From Mycolicibacterium septicum DSM 44393 (GTDB lineage: Bacteria > Actinomycetota > Actinomycetes > Mycobacteriales > Mycobacteriaceae), in the NCBI RefSeq assembly GCF_000455325.1, contig NZ_HG322951.1, positions 1,985,597-2,049,596 on the forward strand: a stretch of 64,000 bases of DNA, read 5' to 3'. Made by a program: the position numbers and the translations under genes. Below the pieces are notes generated by a model, which was given only the letters and a program-made list of their open reading frames with translations, did no database searches and was not told the origin of the DNA. Below, piece by piece: positions 9,250 to 17,012 of the stretch. Position 1 is the first letter of the stretch. The number at the start of each line of letters is the position of its first letter.

Positions 9250-9305
9250 TCATCTCCCTTGGGGCGGTGTGACCCGTTGATGGTCACGTGTCCCAAGGGA
9301 GATGA
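9250..9305 (-). promoter_or_regulatory. Nested inverted repeat that contains the Shine-Dalgarno of the 9246 gene
   Basis: Perfect 14-bp outer arms TCATCTCCCTTGGG (9250-9263) and CCCAAGGGAGATGA (9292-9305) surround a second perfect repeat, GTGACC (9269-9274) and GGTCAC (9282-9287), with a 7-nt loop. On the minus-strand mRNA the outer arm next to the gene holds the AAGGGAG ribosome-binding site (9254-9260). It could act as an RNA structure gating translation or as a protein operator. Confidence 0.55.
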
Positions 9306-9357
9306 TGTGAGTAGTCGGGTACTGCAATTGTACGAACCGTCAAATTTTTGACGGGTG

Positions 9358-10398
9358 CTACTGGGTGAGCGAGACGAGCTCCTCGCAGAACTTGACCGTC
9401 TCGGCGGTATCGGTGGCCAACGGGTGCACCAGCATCGTGGTCACGCCGGCTTCGGCGTAGGCGGCGAGCCGCTCTTTGACGAACCCCTTCGGTCCGACGA
9501 GCGATACGTTGCGCACCAGGTCGTCGGGGACGGCCGCGATGGCCTCGGCCTTCTTGCCCGCCAGGAACAGGTCCTGGATGTGGTCGGCGACCTCGCCGTA
9601 GCCGTACCGGGTGGCCAGCTTGTGGTAGAAGTTCTGCCCGCGTGCGCCCATGCCGCCGATGTACAGCGCCAGTTGGGGTTTCGCCCAGGCGAGCCGGTCA
9701 TCGACGTCGTCGCCGATGGCCAGGCTGGCGCTGACCATGACGTCCAGCGGTCCCAGCTCCGGATCACGCTTGGCGGCCCCGGCCCGCAGGGCGTCGCCCC
9801 ACACGTCGTCGGCCTTCTCCGGGAGGTAGAACACCGGCTGCCAGCCCTCGGCGATCTCGGCGGTCAGCTCGACGTTCTTCGGTCCCAGTGCGGCGATGGT
9901 GATCGGAATGCGCTCACGGACAGGGTGATTGATCAGGTGCAGTGACTTACCCAGGCCGGTGCCGCGGTCGGCGGGCAGCGGCAGCTGGTAGTACTTGCCG
10001 TCGTAGTCCAGGTTCTCGCGGCGCCACACCTTGCGGCAGATCTCGACGACCTCGCGGGTGCGGCCCAGCGGCGCGTCGAACGGCACGCCGTGGAAGCCCT
10101 CCATCACCTGCGGGCCGGAGGTGCCGATGCCAAGGCGGAACCGTCCGTCGGACACGTAGTCGACGCCGGCCGCGCTCATGGCCATCAGGGCCGGCGTGCG
10201 GGTGTAGATCGGGACCACACCGGTGCCTAGCTCCATGGTGGAGGTCTTGGCGGCCAGGTAGCCGAGCTGGCTGATCGCATCGTAGGAGTACGCCTCGGCG
10301 ACCAGGGCGATGTCGATGCCCACCTTCTCCAGTTCGACGACTTGGTCGGCAGCCTCTTTGAAGCCGCCGGCATAACTCAGGAAGATGCCAGTGCGCAT
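9358..10398 (-). CDS. LLM-class (F420-dependent type) oxidoreductase
   Basis: A 346-residue TIM-barrel oxidoreductase of the luciferase-like superfamily. Characteristic segments are the N-terminal strand MRTGIFLSYAG, ELGTGVVPIYTRTPALMAM (residues about 62-80), RFRLGIGTSGPQVMEG and the ITIAALGPKNVELTAEIADGW-like stretch (here AEIAEGW). In mycobacteria this clade usually uses F420 rather than FMN. The ATG at 10398 begins the family N-terminus; the frame extends 7 codons further without support. A 12-bp palindrome lies 18-29 bp upstream. Substrate unknown. Confidence 0.88.
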   Translation of the reverse strand: MRTGIFLSYAGGFKEAADQVVELEKVGIDIALVAEAYSYDAISQLGYLAAKTSTMELGTGVVPIYTRTPALMAMSAAGVDYVSDGRFRLGIGTSGPQVMEGFHGVPFDAPLGRTREVVEICRKVWRRENLDYDGKYYQLPLPADRGTGLGKSLHLINHPVRERIPITIAALGPKNVELTAEIAEGWQPVFYLPEKADDVWGDALRAGAAKRDPELGPLDVMVSASLAIGDDVDDRLAWAKPQLALYIGGMGARGQNFYHKLATRYGYGEVADHIQDLFLAGKKAEAIAAVPDDLVRNVSLVGPKGFVKERLAAYAEAGVTTMLVHPLATDTAETVKFCEELVSLTQ

Positions 10399-10415
10399 CG
10401 CAGGAGTGTAGCAAC

Positions 10416-10427
10416 CCAACTAGTTGG
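10416..10427 (-). promoter_or_regulatory. Perfect 12-bp palindrome upstream of the LLM gene, candidate operator
   Basis: CCAACTAGTTGG is perfectly symmetric and continues imperfectly outward (CAACC on one side, GTTGG on the other). It sits 18-29 bp before the LLM start codon, where a TetR-type repressor would block transcription. ACTAGT-centred palindromes with such arms are typical of TetR operators in actinobacteria. Confidence 0.45.
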
Positions 10428-10969
10428 TTGGGAGAGTGGCAGGCAGGTGGGCCGGTTCGGGTGGCTGTACGTCCGACACACCCCCGGTGTCCATCACCGC
10501 GTCGAACACCCGCATGAAGTTCAAATCCCTGTCACCAGGCACCCAACCCGTCACCAAACCGTACGCATTCAGCGACGAGGCGAGTAGCCCACAACTGCAG
10601 CTCTGGGATGGGACTTTCGTGACAAGACGAGCGGCGGTGGTCGGACCGCTCGTTGACTGACTTACGTGGGATCGTCGTCGCACGCGAGATATCAATGTGG
10701 GCAACGCTATTGGCGGAGAGGTTGGTTCACGGACATCGACTGGGTGAACCTGTTCAGCGCCGGCACCATCGTTGCGAAAGTCGGCAACCGCAATTATTCT
10801 CGCGGTCGTCGCGAAAAACGACCTGTTGACATCGAATTGGCAGCGCGGTCGCATGCACGGCATTCCTGCTTGATTGAAGGATGTCCAGCGTCTCCGAATA
10901 CGGACCCGACTACATCCCGGGTCTACGTATGTCCTCACCACCGGTGAGGCTGTTTACAGGAGCGCAGGA
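10428..10969. other. Gap of about 540 bp without a confident gene
   Basis: No open frame has a good start, ribosome-binding site and domain. A minus-strand frame ending at 10420 has a protein-like C-terminal stretch (about 10420-10580, including TGWVPGDRDLNFMRVFDAVM) but an implausible N-terminal half, so it may be a gene remnant. An imperfect inverted repeat TTCTCGCG (10797-10804) / CGCGAAAA (10810-10817) with a 5-nt spacer lies about 150 bp upstream of the monooxygenase gene and could be an operator. The regulatory region of the 10970 gene must be in this gap. Confidence 0.5.
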
Positions 10970-12097
10970 GTGACGAATTCAATCGCGATCATCGGCGCCG
11001 GACTGGGAGGGCTTACGCTCGCCCGGGTGCTACACACCCATGGTGTGGCTGCGACGGTCTATGAAGCCGAGGCCGGCCCCGACGCCAGGGGGCAGGGCGG
11101 TCTCTTGGACATGCATCTCGACACCGGGCAGGTCGCTCTCGCGACCGCGGGTCTGTTCGACCCTTTCCTGCATCTGGTTCGCCCCGGTGAGGATGCCAAA
11201 CGCATCGTCGACCGTGACGCCAACGTCCTGTTGGACCGCCCCGGTACGGATCGAGGGACCCGACCCGAAGTGGACCGCGGTGAACTCCGAAGAATGCTGC
11301 TCGACTCGTTACCGGCCGGTACCGTCCGTTGGAACCACAAGGCCGTTGCCGTGACGCCGAATGATGATGGGCGGCAGATCATCACGTTCGGCGATGGGCC
11401 CTCGCTATGCGCTGATCTGATCGTGGGGGCTGACGGCGCCTGGTCGGTAGTGCGGCGACGTCTTTCCGGTGCAGAGCCCACGTACACGGGCACGTGCTTC
11501 ATCGAGCTGCGCATCGACGGCGGACCGCAGCATGCCGCGTGCGCCGAGATCGTCGGTCGCGGCACTCTGATTGCGGTCGCATCAGGGCGAGGCATCCTGG
11601 TGCATCACAACCGCGATGGCACGCTGACCGGCTACGCGGTCGTGAATACGGCACTGGACCGGCTCACTTCGATCGATTTCAGCGACACGACGAATTTGTC
11701 TCGCTACTTGGCAACGGAGTTCGACGGTTGGTCGCCTCGACTGACCGGCTTTCTTGAGGTGAGTCGCGCCGAGCCGGTGCTGCGTCCCATCTACGTGCTT
11801 CCGGTCGAACACAGGTGGAACCGGTTGCCGGGATTGACTTTGTTGGGTGACGCGGCCCATCTGATGTCGCCTTTCGCGGGACAAGGTGCCAACCTGGCCA
11901 TGTACGACGCGGCCGAACTCGGCCAAGCGATCGCGGCCCAGGCCGGGGACATCGAAGGTGCGCTCGACTCGTACGAACGCGACCTGTTCTCGCGCAGCGT
12001 GGAATTCGCCCGGGAAAGTGCGCGCAACCTCGAATTGTTCTTCGGAGACGACGCGCCGCACAGCGTCGTGGAGATCTTCAGTCGCGCTGTGGGGTGA
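10970..12097 (+). CDS. TetX-like FAD-dependent aromatic monooxygenase
   Basis: A 375-residue class A flavoprotein monooxygenase. FAD motifs are GAGLGG (residues 9-14), the DG motif VGADGAWSVVRRRL (152-165) and the GD motif LLGDAAHLMSPFAGQGAN (291-308). The segment GGLLDMHLDTGQ (43-54) and the GD motif resemble tetracycline-destructase TetX and its mycobacterial homologue, which hydroxylate and inactivate tetracyclines. The GTG at 10970 follows AGGAG (10958-10962) by 7 nt. Drug inactivation is possible but many relatives oxidise other phenolic compounds. A kinase of the aminoglycoside phosphotransferase fold is encoded 1 kb downstream on the other strand. Confidence 0.85.
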   Translation: MTNSIAIIGAGLGGLTLARVLHTHGVAATVYEAEAGPDARGQGGLLDMHLDTGQVALATAGLFDPFLHLVRPGEDAKRIVDRDANVLLDRPGTDRGTRPEVDRGELRRMLLDSLPAGTVRWNHKAVAVTPNDDGRQIITFGDGPSLCADLIVGADGAWSVVRRRLSGAEPTYTGTCFIELRIDGGPQHAACAEIVGRGTLIAVASGRGILVHHNRDGTLTGYAVVNTALDRLTSIDFSDTTNLSRYLATEFDGWSPRLTGFLEVSRAEPVLRPIYVLPVEHRWNRLPGLTLLGDAAHLMSPFAGQGANLAMYDAAELGQAIAAQAGDIEGALDSYERDLFSRSVEFARESARNLELFFGDDAPHSVVEIFSRAVG

Positions 12098-12191
12098 AGT
12101 CGTTGGCGTGCTACGACCCTACTTGTGTGGCGCCCGTAGCGAATGCGTGCAATCGAGCTCTCGGACTACCGCTGAACTCTCGCGAAATACC

Positions 12192-13022
12192 TCACTGACC
12201 GGCCTCGATCTCTGCCACCTTGGTGGCTGCCTCTTGTCCGCAGAGACGTTGCAGGTCGACAGGTCCGGCGGCGAGGAGCGCATCGATGCGCGTGTGCAGA
12301 TCGCCGGAGGTGAGATGGGCGTAGAGGTTGGCGCCGGGGCAGGAGGTATCGGCGAAGTCCCGGTGTCCGCCCAGGGTGCCGCTGGCCACATGGAATTGTT
12401 GGACGGCCCAGGCGAATGCCGTTGCTACACCGGCGAGTTGGGCGACGCTGACGGGTTCTTGGTCGAAGTCGCCCTCGCATAGGACGAGGAAGTGCCCGGC
12501 CGGGTCGTAGTTGGTCGCGGTGTCGCCGGCGAGTTCCGGGGTGCGTAGTTCGTAGATGTTGCCGTTCCGATCGACGCCGACGTGGTAGGCGATGTCGATC
12601 CATCCATGGTCATTCTGGTGGTAGCGCTGGTGCTGACGTAGCCGGCTCGGGGCAAGTCGATTCTCGCCGAGAACAACAGCGCTGTGGTGCAATGTCATTC
12701 GCGTGATGGTGTGCGGACGTCCACCAGCCCGGGCGGGTGCCGCACCCCACGCCTGCCGGCAGATCTGGGCCATGGGCTGTTCACTGGACATCGTGGTGGC
12801 TGGGACCGGCTCCAGTGGCAGCGGAGTCACGGCAGCCGGTTGCGGGGGCGGGGCCGGCGTGGCGTTGGTTGACGAGGCGGTCGGCGCGGATGCCGGTTCG
12901 ATTTCACCGGCGCAAGCACCAAGCGTCGCGGCCAACCCGAGGCTGCCACCGATCTGCATCAGCCGCCGACGACTCAGTGCATCGAGCCGCGTCCCTGGTC
13001 CACGGCTGGACTGCGTGTCCAT
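12192..13022 (-). CDS. Tat-exported lipoprotein N-acetylmuramoyl-L-alanine amidase (PGRP/amidase_2 type)
   Basis: A 276-residue amidase expected to cut the lactyl-peptide bond of peptidoglycan. The N-terminus has a twin-arginine motif (SRRRLM, residues 17-22), a hydrophobic segment and a lipobox LGAC with Cys37, so it should be folded before export and lipid-anchored. A Pro/Ala linker (about 40-80) precedes the catalytic domain. Zinc ligands are visible as His112/113 in LHHSA, His220 in GGHRDF and Cys228 in TSCPG; Tyr146 (IAYHVG) is the usual catalytic tyrosine. The ATG at 13022 is favoured because the upstream extension lacks signal-peptide character. It lies 56 bp after the kinase gene and is probably co-transcribed with it. 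Confidence 0.88.
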   Translation of the reverse strand: MDTQSSRGPGTRLDALSRRRLMQIGGSLGLAATLGACAGEIEPASAPTASSTNATPAPPPQPAAVTPLPLEPVPATTMSSEQPMAQICRQAWGAAPARAGGRPHTITRMTLHHSAVVLGENRLAPSRLRQHQRYHQNDHGWIDIAYHVGVDRNGNIYELRTPELAGDTATNYDPAGHFLVLCEGDFDQEPVSVAQLAGVATAFAWAVQQFHVASGTLGGHRDFADTSCPGANLYAHLTSGDLHTRIDALLAAGPVDLQRLCGQEAATKVAEIEAGQ

Positions 13023-13078
13023 CGTGGTCACGATACGTAGCCGCCGGGCCCGACACAGGCCCTTCGAAGCAGCGCGTA

Positions 13079-13975
13079 TCAAATGCCCGTCAGAACACGC
13101 TCAAGTGCGGCCCGGCCTACCGGGCCCCAGTTCGGCTTCCCACCGGGGACGCCCCGGTCTCCGTTCTGCCCCATGAGCATCAGGAAAAGGCACTTCATGG
13201 CGGCCAGCCCGCGGGCGCGCCGGATCGCCGCCTCATCTGCTTGCGCGTACCGGTCGAAGAACCGTGAGGCTGTGCCCGCGGGTAGTAGTACCCATGCCGC
13301 CGCGAGATCCCACGCGGGATCGCCGGAAAACATGTCGCCGAAATCGACGATGCCCGAGAGCGTTCCGTCCGAGACGATGGCGTTCGCGGGATGGAGGTCG
13401 CCGTGCACCCACACCGGCGGGCCCTCCCATGCCTGGGCCGCAACGGCCTCATCCCAGACGTTCCGGACGTCGGCAGCGATGTCGTCGGGAACAACGGCCT
13501 GGAAGAAGTTCTCGAAGCCGTCCGCGCAGTTCCTGGGATGGGCTCCGCGGTCTGCGGCGATCGGTGCCTCGGCGGGTGCCTCCACATGGAGCGCCCGCAG
13601 GAAGCCCGCCAGCGTGTCGGCCGCATGGTCGCCGCGGCTGATCACGCCGTGGTCCAGCGGCTCCCCAGGAACCCACGTCATCACGGTCCAGTGCTTGGGG
13701 AAGCGGACGGACGGTTCACCGAACCGCACCGGAGTCGGCACCGGGAGCGGCAGGCGCGGGGCCAACACGGGTAGCCATCGTCGCTCCTTGAGCTGGAGTT
13801 CCGGGGTTCGGTCCATGCGCTGCATGCGCACGGCCAACTCATCGCCGAGGCGCCACATTTGGTTGCCCCAGCCGCCCGCCACCTCGCGGATGGTCAGCCC
13901 TGCGAGGTCTGGATGTTGGTCCTGCAGCAGGTCGCGGACCAGATCTGCGGTGATCTCGATCTCGGGGTCGGTCAC
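13079..13975 (-). CDS. Aminoglycoside phosphotransferase-family kinase
   Basis: A 298-residue APH/choline-kinase-fold enzyme. The catalytic loop HGDLHPAN is at residues 191-198 with the base Asp193, and the metal-binding DFGD is at 211-214. A Gly-rich N-lobe (GGWGNQMWRLG, about 34-44) and a lysine in QLKERRW complete the ATP site. Related proteins include resistance kinases (streptomycin, hygromycin, macrolide) and metabolic small-molecule kinases, and sequence reading cannot choose between them. The start at 13975 is 39 bp from a TGATCA operator-like repeat shared with the divergent aldehyde dehydrogenase. Confidence 0.85.
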   Translation of the reverse strand: MTDPEIEITADLVRDLLQDQHPDLAGLTIREVAGGWGNQMWRLGDELAVRMQRMDRTPELQLKERRWLPVLAPRLPLPVPTPVRFGEPSVRFPKHWTVMTWVPGEPLDHGVISRGDHAADTLAGFLRALHVEAPAEAPIAADRGAHPRNCADGFENFFQAVVPDDIAADVRNVWDEAVAAQAWEGPPVWVHGDLHPANAIVSDGTLSGIVDFGDMFSGDPAWDLAAAWVLLPAGTASRFFDRYAQADEAAIRRARGLAAMKCLFLMLMGQNGDRGVPGGKPNWGPVGRAALERVLTGI

Positions 13976-14013
13976 GCGAATTCAGTTTACGGAGGCGCGG
14001 CGGACGGCACTAT

Positions 14014-14033
14014 GTGATCAATTGCTTGATTAC
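14014..14033 (+). promoter_or_regulatory. TGATCA-type operator site 1, before the aldehyde dehydrogenase
   Basis: GTGATCAATTGCTTGATTAC is an 8+8-bp inverted repeat with a 4-bp spacer and one mismatch. Nearly the same sequence is at 16952-16971 before the monooxygenase, and a related one at 19988-20001 before the alcohol dehydrogenase. It ends 28 bp before the 14062 start and 39 bp before the divergent kinase start. Confidence 0.65.
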
Positions 14034-14061
14034 CCGAGCGGCCCGTCACTACGCTGCTGCC

Positions 14062-15525
14062 ATGACAGTGACCGCCGGCGCGGTGACCCAGCTACTGATC
14101 GATGGCCGGTTGGCGCCCGGTGGTGGCGGCGCGTTCCCGACCATCAACCCGGCAACCGAGGAGCTGCTCGGCACGGCTGCTGACGGCGACGCCGCCGACA
14201 TGGACCGTGCCATCGATGCGGCGCGGGCCGCATTCGACGAGACGGACTGGTCACGCGACGTCGCGCTGCGGGTGCATTGCCTGCGGCAGTTGCGCGACGC
14301 GCTCAACGCCGACATCGAGAGGCTGCGCGACATCACCGTCGCGGAGGCCGGCGCGCCGCTGCGGCTGACCCAGAGCGGACATCTGCAGGGCCCGATCAAC
14401 GACCTGGCGTTCCCCGCCGACACTGCCGAAAGTTACCCGTGGCGCGTCGATCTCGGTGTGGCGGAGCCGCTTGGAGTGCCGACGCGACGCACGCTCGTGC
14501 GCGAGGCGTTCGGTGTCGTCGGGGCGATCACGCCGTGGAACTTTCCGCATCAGGTGACCTTCGCCAAGCTCGGCCCGGCGCTCGCGGCCGGAAACACGGT
14601 GGTGCTCAAGCCGGCGCCCGATACGCCGTGGTGTGCGGCGGAGGTCGGCCGGATCATCGCGGACAAGACCGACTTTCCGCCGGGTGTCGTCAACATCGTG
14701 ACGTCGTCGGATCATCGCCTGGGCGCCATGCTCGCCGAGGATCCGCGTGTCGACGTCGTTTCGTTCACCGGATCCACCGCGACGGGCCGCTCGGTGATGG
14801 CGGCGGCCTCGCAAACCATCAAGAAGGTCTTTCTCGAACTCGGCGGCAAGTCGGCGTTCGTCGTACTCGATGATGCCGACCTGGTTGCGGCCTGCACGAG
14901 GGCCGCTTTCGCCGTGACGACCCATGCCGGACAAGGTTGCGCGCTGACCACTCGCCTCGTGGTGCCCCGGAGCCGGTACGACGAAGCGGTCACCGCCGCC
15001 ACTGAGGCGATGGCGCAGATTCCAGTGGGGGATCCACGGGACCCGAATGTCCTTTGTGGACCACTTATTTCAGCCAGGCAGCGAGACCGGGTGCAAGGGT
15101 ATCTGGACTTGGCGCTCGAAGAAGGCGGCACGCTCGCCTGCGGTGGCGGCCGGCCCTCCGGCGCAGGCTTCTTCATCGAGCCGACCGTGATCAGCGGGTT
15201 GACCAACGATGCACGGGTGGCCCAGGAAGAGATCTTCGGACCGGTCCTGGTGGTGCTGGCCCACGACGGCGACGCCGACGCGGTGCGCATCGCCAACGAT
15301 TCACCCTACGGGCTGTCCGGCACCGTCTTCGGTGCGGACCCGGAGCGGGTGGCCTGGGTCGTAGCGCGGCTGCGGACCGGGACGATCAATGTCAATGGCG
15401 GCCAGTGGTATTCGCCCGATGTGCCGTTCGGGGGCTACAAACAGTCGGGCATCGGCCGTGAGATGGGCCTGGCCGGCTTCGAGGAGTACCTGGAGACCAA
15501 AGCGGTTGCCGAGGCGGTGAATTGA
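14062..15525 (+). CDS. NAD(P)+-dependent aldehyde dehydrogenase
   Basis: A 487-residue ALDH-superfamily enzyme oxidising an aldehyde to the acid. The catalytic base Glu259 (LELGGKS) and nucleophile Cys293 (HAGQGCALTTR) are present, as are the cofactor segment TPWNFPHQVTFAKLGPAL (158-175) and FTGSTATG (235-242). The 14062 ATG is 28 bp after operator site 1. Together with the Baeyer-Villiger monooxygenase and the alcohol dehydrogenase, which carry similar promoter repeats, it would finish oxidation of an alcohol or ketone to an acid. The 3' end is 11 bp from the convergent TetR gene. Confidence 0.92.
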   Translation: MTVTAGAVTQLLIDGRLAPGGGGAFPTINPATEELLGTAADGDAADMDRAIDAARAAFDETDWSRDVALRVHCLRQLRDALNADIERLRDITVAEAGAPLRLTQSGHLQGPINDLAFPADTAESYPWRVDLGVAEPLGVPTRRTLVREAFGVVGAITPWNFPHQVTFAKLGPALAAGNTVVLKPAPDTPWCAAEVGRIIADKTDFPPGVVNIVTSSDHRLGAMLAEDPRVDVVSFTGSTATGRSVMAAASQTIKKVFLELGGKSAFVVLDDADLVAACTRAAFAVTTHAGQGCALTTRLVVPRSRYDEAVTAATEAMAQIPVGDPRDPNVLCGPLISARQRDRVQGYLDLALEEGGTLACGGGRPSGAGFFIEPTVISGLTNDARVAQEEIFGPVLVVLAHDGDADAVRIANDSPYGLSGTVFGADPERVAWVVARLRTGTINVNGGQWYSPDVPFGGYKQSGIGREMGLAGFEEYLETKAVAEAVN

Positions 15526-15536
15526 CTGCCGGCGTC

Positions 15537-16169
15537 TCAATCGCCGCGCGCGGGCAGTACCGTCCCACGGATCAGTTGCCGGGCCGCATCGGTGGTGGCG
15601 CGGTAGGCGCTAGGTGAGAGATTGGCTGCCTGCGCGGTCAAGCCGCGACTGAGTGCGTAGAGCGCGTCGGTCGCCCCGGCAGCGTCGGCGTCGTCGGCCA
15701 ACACGCCCTCCCGCTGCGCGTCGCCGATGATCTCGCGAAAGATGTTGTGTAGTGCCTCGAATCCGGCGTCGGCACGAGCGTCACCTCGGGGCAGCGCTGA
15801 ACCTTCCGCTCGCATTTCCTGCTCGAATGCGGCGAGGTGGGGATACTCACGCGACAATTCCTCGGATGCGTCGAGGACCGCATCGAGCCGATCGATGACG
15901 TCGGTGCGGCTCTGGGCGGCGGCCCGCAACCGGGGCAGGGTGATCTCCTGGATTCTGGTCACCGTGGCGTCCAGCAAGTCCGACTTGTTCGAAAAATAGT
16001 GGTACAGACTGCCGCTGGTCATCTCTGCGGTGCGCGCGATCTCGCGAATCGTGGCCTTTGAGTAGCCGACCTCGGCGACACATCGCATGGCGGCGGCAAT
16101 GATTCGCTCCCGGGTCGCTTCGCCGCTGGCGCCCACCGGGCGGCCGAGCTGCGGAGAAGGCGCCGTCAT
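15537..16169 (-). CDS. TetR-family regulator, twin A
   Basis: A 210-residue TetR protein with its HTH in residues 20-60 (VAEVGYSKATIREIARTAEM and SLYHYFSNKSDLLDA). It is strongly similar to the divergent TetR at 16297, especially over the first 85 residues (both contain QLGRPVGA, CVAEVGY, ATIREIAR and LPRLR), so the pair arose by duplication. The start at 16169 matches that of its twin; the frame runs 68 codons further upstream without TetR sequence. It lies between the aldehyde dehydrogenase and monooxygenase genes, and is a candidate reader of the TGATCA repeats. Confidence 0.88.
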   Translation of the reverse strand: MTAPSPQLGRPVGASGEATRERIIAAAMRCVAEVGYSKATIREIARTAEMTSGSLYHYFSNKSDLLDATVTRIQEITLPRLRAAAQSRTDVIDRLDAVLDASEELSREYPHLAAFEQEMRAEGSALPRGDARADAGFEALHNIFREIIGDAQREGVLADDADAAGATDALYALSRGLTAQAANLSPSAYRATTDAARQLIRGTVLPARGD

Positions 16170-16182
16170 GGGCCCAGCATAT

Positions 16183-16200
16183 GTCGGCTGTCGAGCCGAC
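16183..16200. promoter_or_regulatory. Inverted repeat between the twin TetR genes
   Basis: GTCGGCT (16183-16189) and AGCCGAC (16194-16200) are perfect 7-bp arms with a 4-bp spacer, 14 bp before the start of twin A. It may be an autoregulatory operator for one of the twins. It differs clearly from the TGATCA sites. Confidence 0.4.
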
Positions 16201-16296
16201 GGGCCGTTCGACCGCCGCTCCGGTGCTGTTTGCGCGCTACCATCCGAAGGACGATCGGGCCTGCGTGCGCAGGGCCCAGACCGGAGGGAGCCGGCG

Positions 16297-16911
16297 ATGG
16301 CGACACCCCAATTGGGTCGCCCAGTCGGCGCGAACGGTGAAGAGACGCGCCGGCGGATCATCGCTGCGACCATGCACTGCGTGGCCGAGGTCGGCTACGC
16401 CAGGGCGACGATTCGGGAGATCGCCCGCAGCGCGGGAATCACGAGTGCGAACCTGTACAACTACTTTTCGACCAAGTCGGAGTTGATGGAGGCCGCGATC
16501 GCGGCTCGGGCCGACATCGCGCTTCCACGGCTGCGGGGCGCAGCGCAAGCACCTGGCGATGCCATCGACCGGATCGATGCCGTGCTCGACGAGTCCGGTC
16601 GGTTGATGCGGGAGTATCCCGAGCTCGCTGCGTTCGAGTGGGCCGTTCGCGGTCAGAATGCCGTCGCCGTCTATCCGGACGGCACCGGTGGCGGTGGTTT
16701 CCAGGCTTTGCGTGGCATCGTCAAAGGCATCGTCAACGATGCCTGTCGGGACAGCCCCGGGGGAGCGCAAGGCGATGCGACGGTCGAGGCGATCTATGCC
16801 CTGGTCTACGGCCTCACGGAACTGGCCGCGACGCAGTCGCCGCAGACGTACCAGCGGGCACTGAACTCTGCCAAGCAGATGATCCGCGGAACCCTGTTCG
16901 TAAAACGCTGA
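16297..16911 (+). CDS. TetR-family regulator, twin B
   Basis: A 204-residue TetR protein, divergent from twin A with 127 bp between starts. The HTH is CVAEVGYARATIREIARSAG followed by NLYNYFSTKSELMEA. The ATG at 16297 follows GGAGGGAG with a short spacing. The ligand-binding half is less conserved between the twins (RGQNAVAVYPDGTGGGG here), which suggests different ligands on a shared DNA-binding scheme. It ends 101 bp before the monooxygenase start, just upstream of operator site 2. Confidence 0.88.
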   Translation: MATPQLGRPVGANGEETRRRIIAATMHCVAEVGYARATIREIARSAGITSANLYNYFSTKSELMEAAIAARADIALPRLRGAAQAPGDAIDRIDAVLDESGRLMREYPELAAFEWAVRGQNAVAVYPDGTGGGGFQALRGIVKGIVNDACRDSPGGAQGDATVEAIYALVYGLTELAATQSPQTYQRALNSAKQMIRGTLFVKR

Positions 16912-16951
16912 CCCACGTGCAGCCTGCGGGAATGCCGTCTCGACCATTGAT

Positions 16952-16971
16952 GTGATCAATTGGTTGATTAT
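16952..16971 (+). promoter_or_regulatory. TGATCA-type operator site 2, before the Baeyer-Villiger monooxygenase
   Basis: GTGATCAATTGGTTGATTAT differs from site 1 only at its twelfth base and its last base. It overlaps a possible -10 (TATAGT, about 16971-16976) and ends 41 bp before the preferred start of the monooxygenase, a position fitting repression. Confidence 0.65.
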
Positions 16972-17012
16972 ATAGTCGTGCGGGCGTGACCAGTCTGGAA
17001 GAAGGTGCCACG

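Noticed and set aside
10424..10660. 78-codon plus-strand frame in the 10.4-10.9 kb gap
   Set aside because: Weak start context, no domain, and it competes with a more protein-like minus frame over the same bases.
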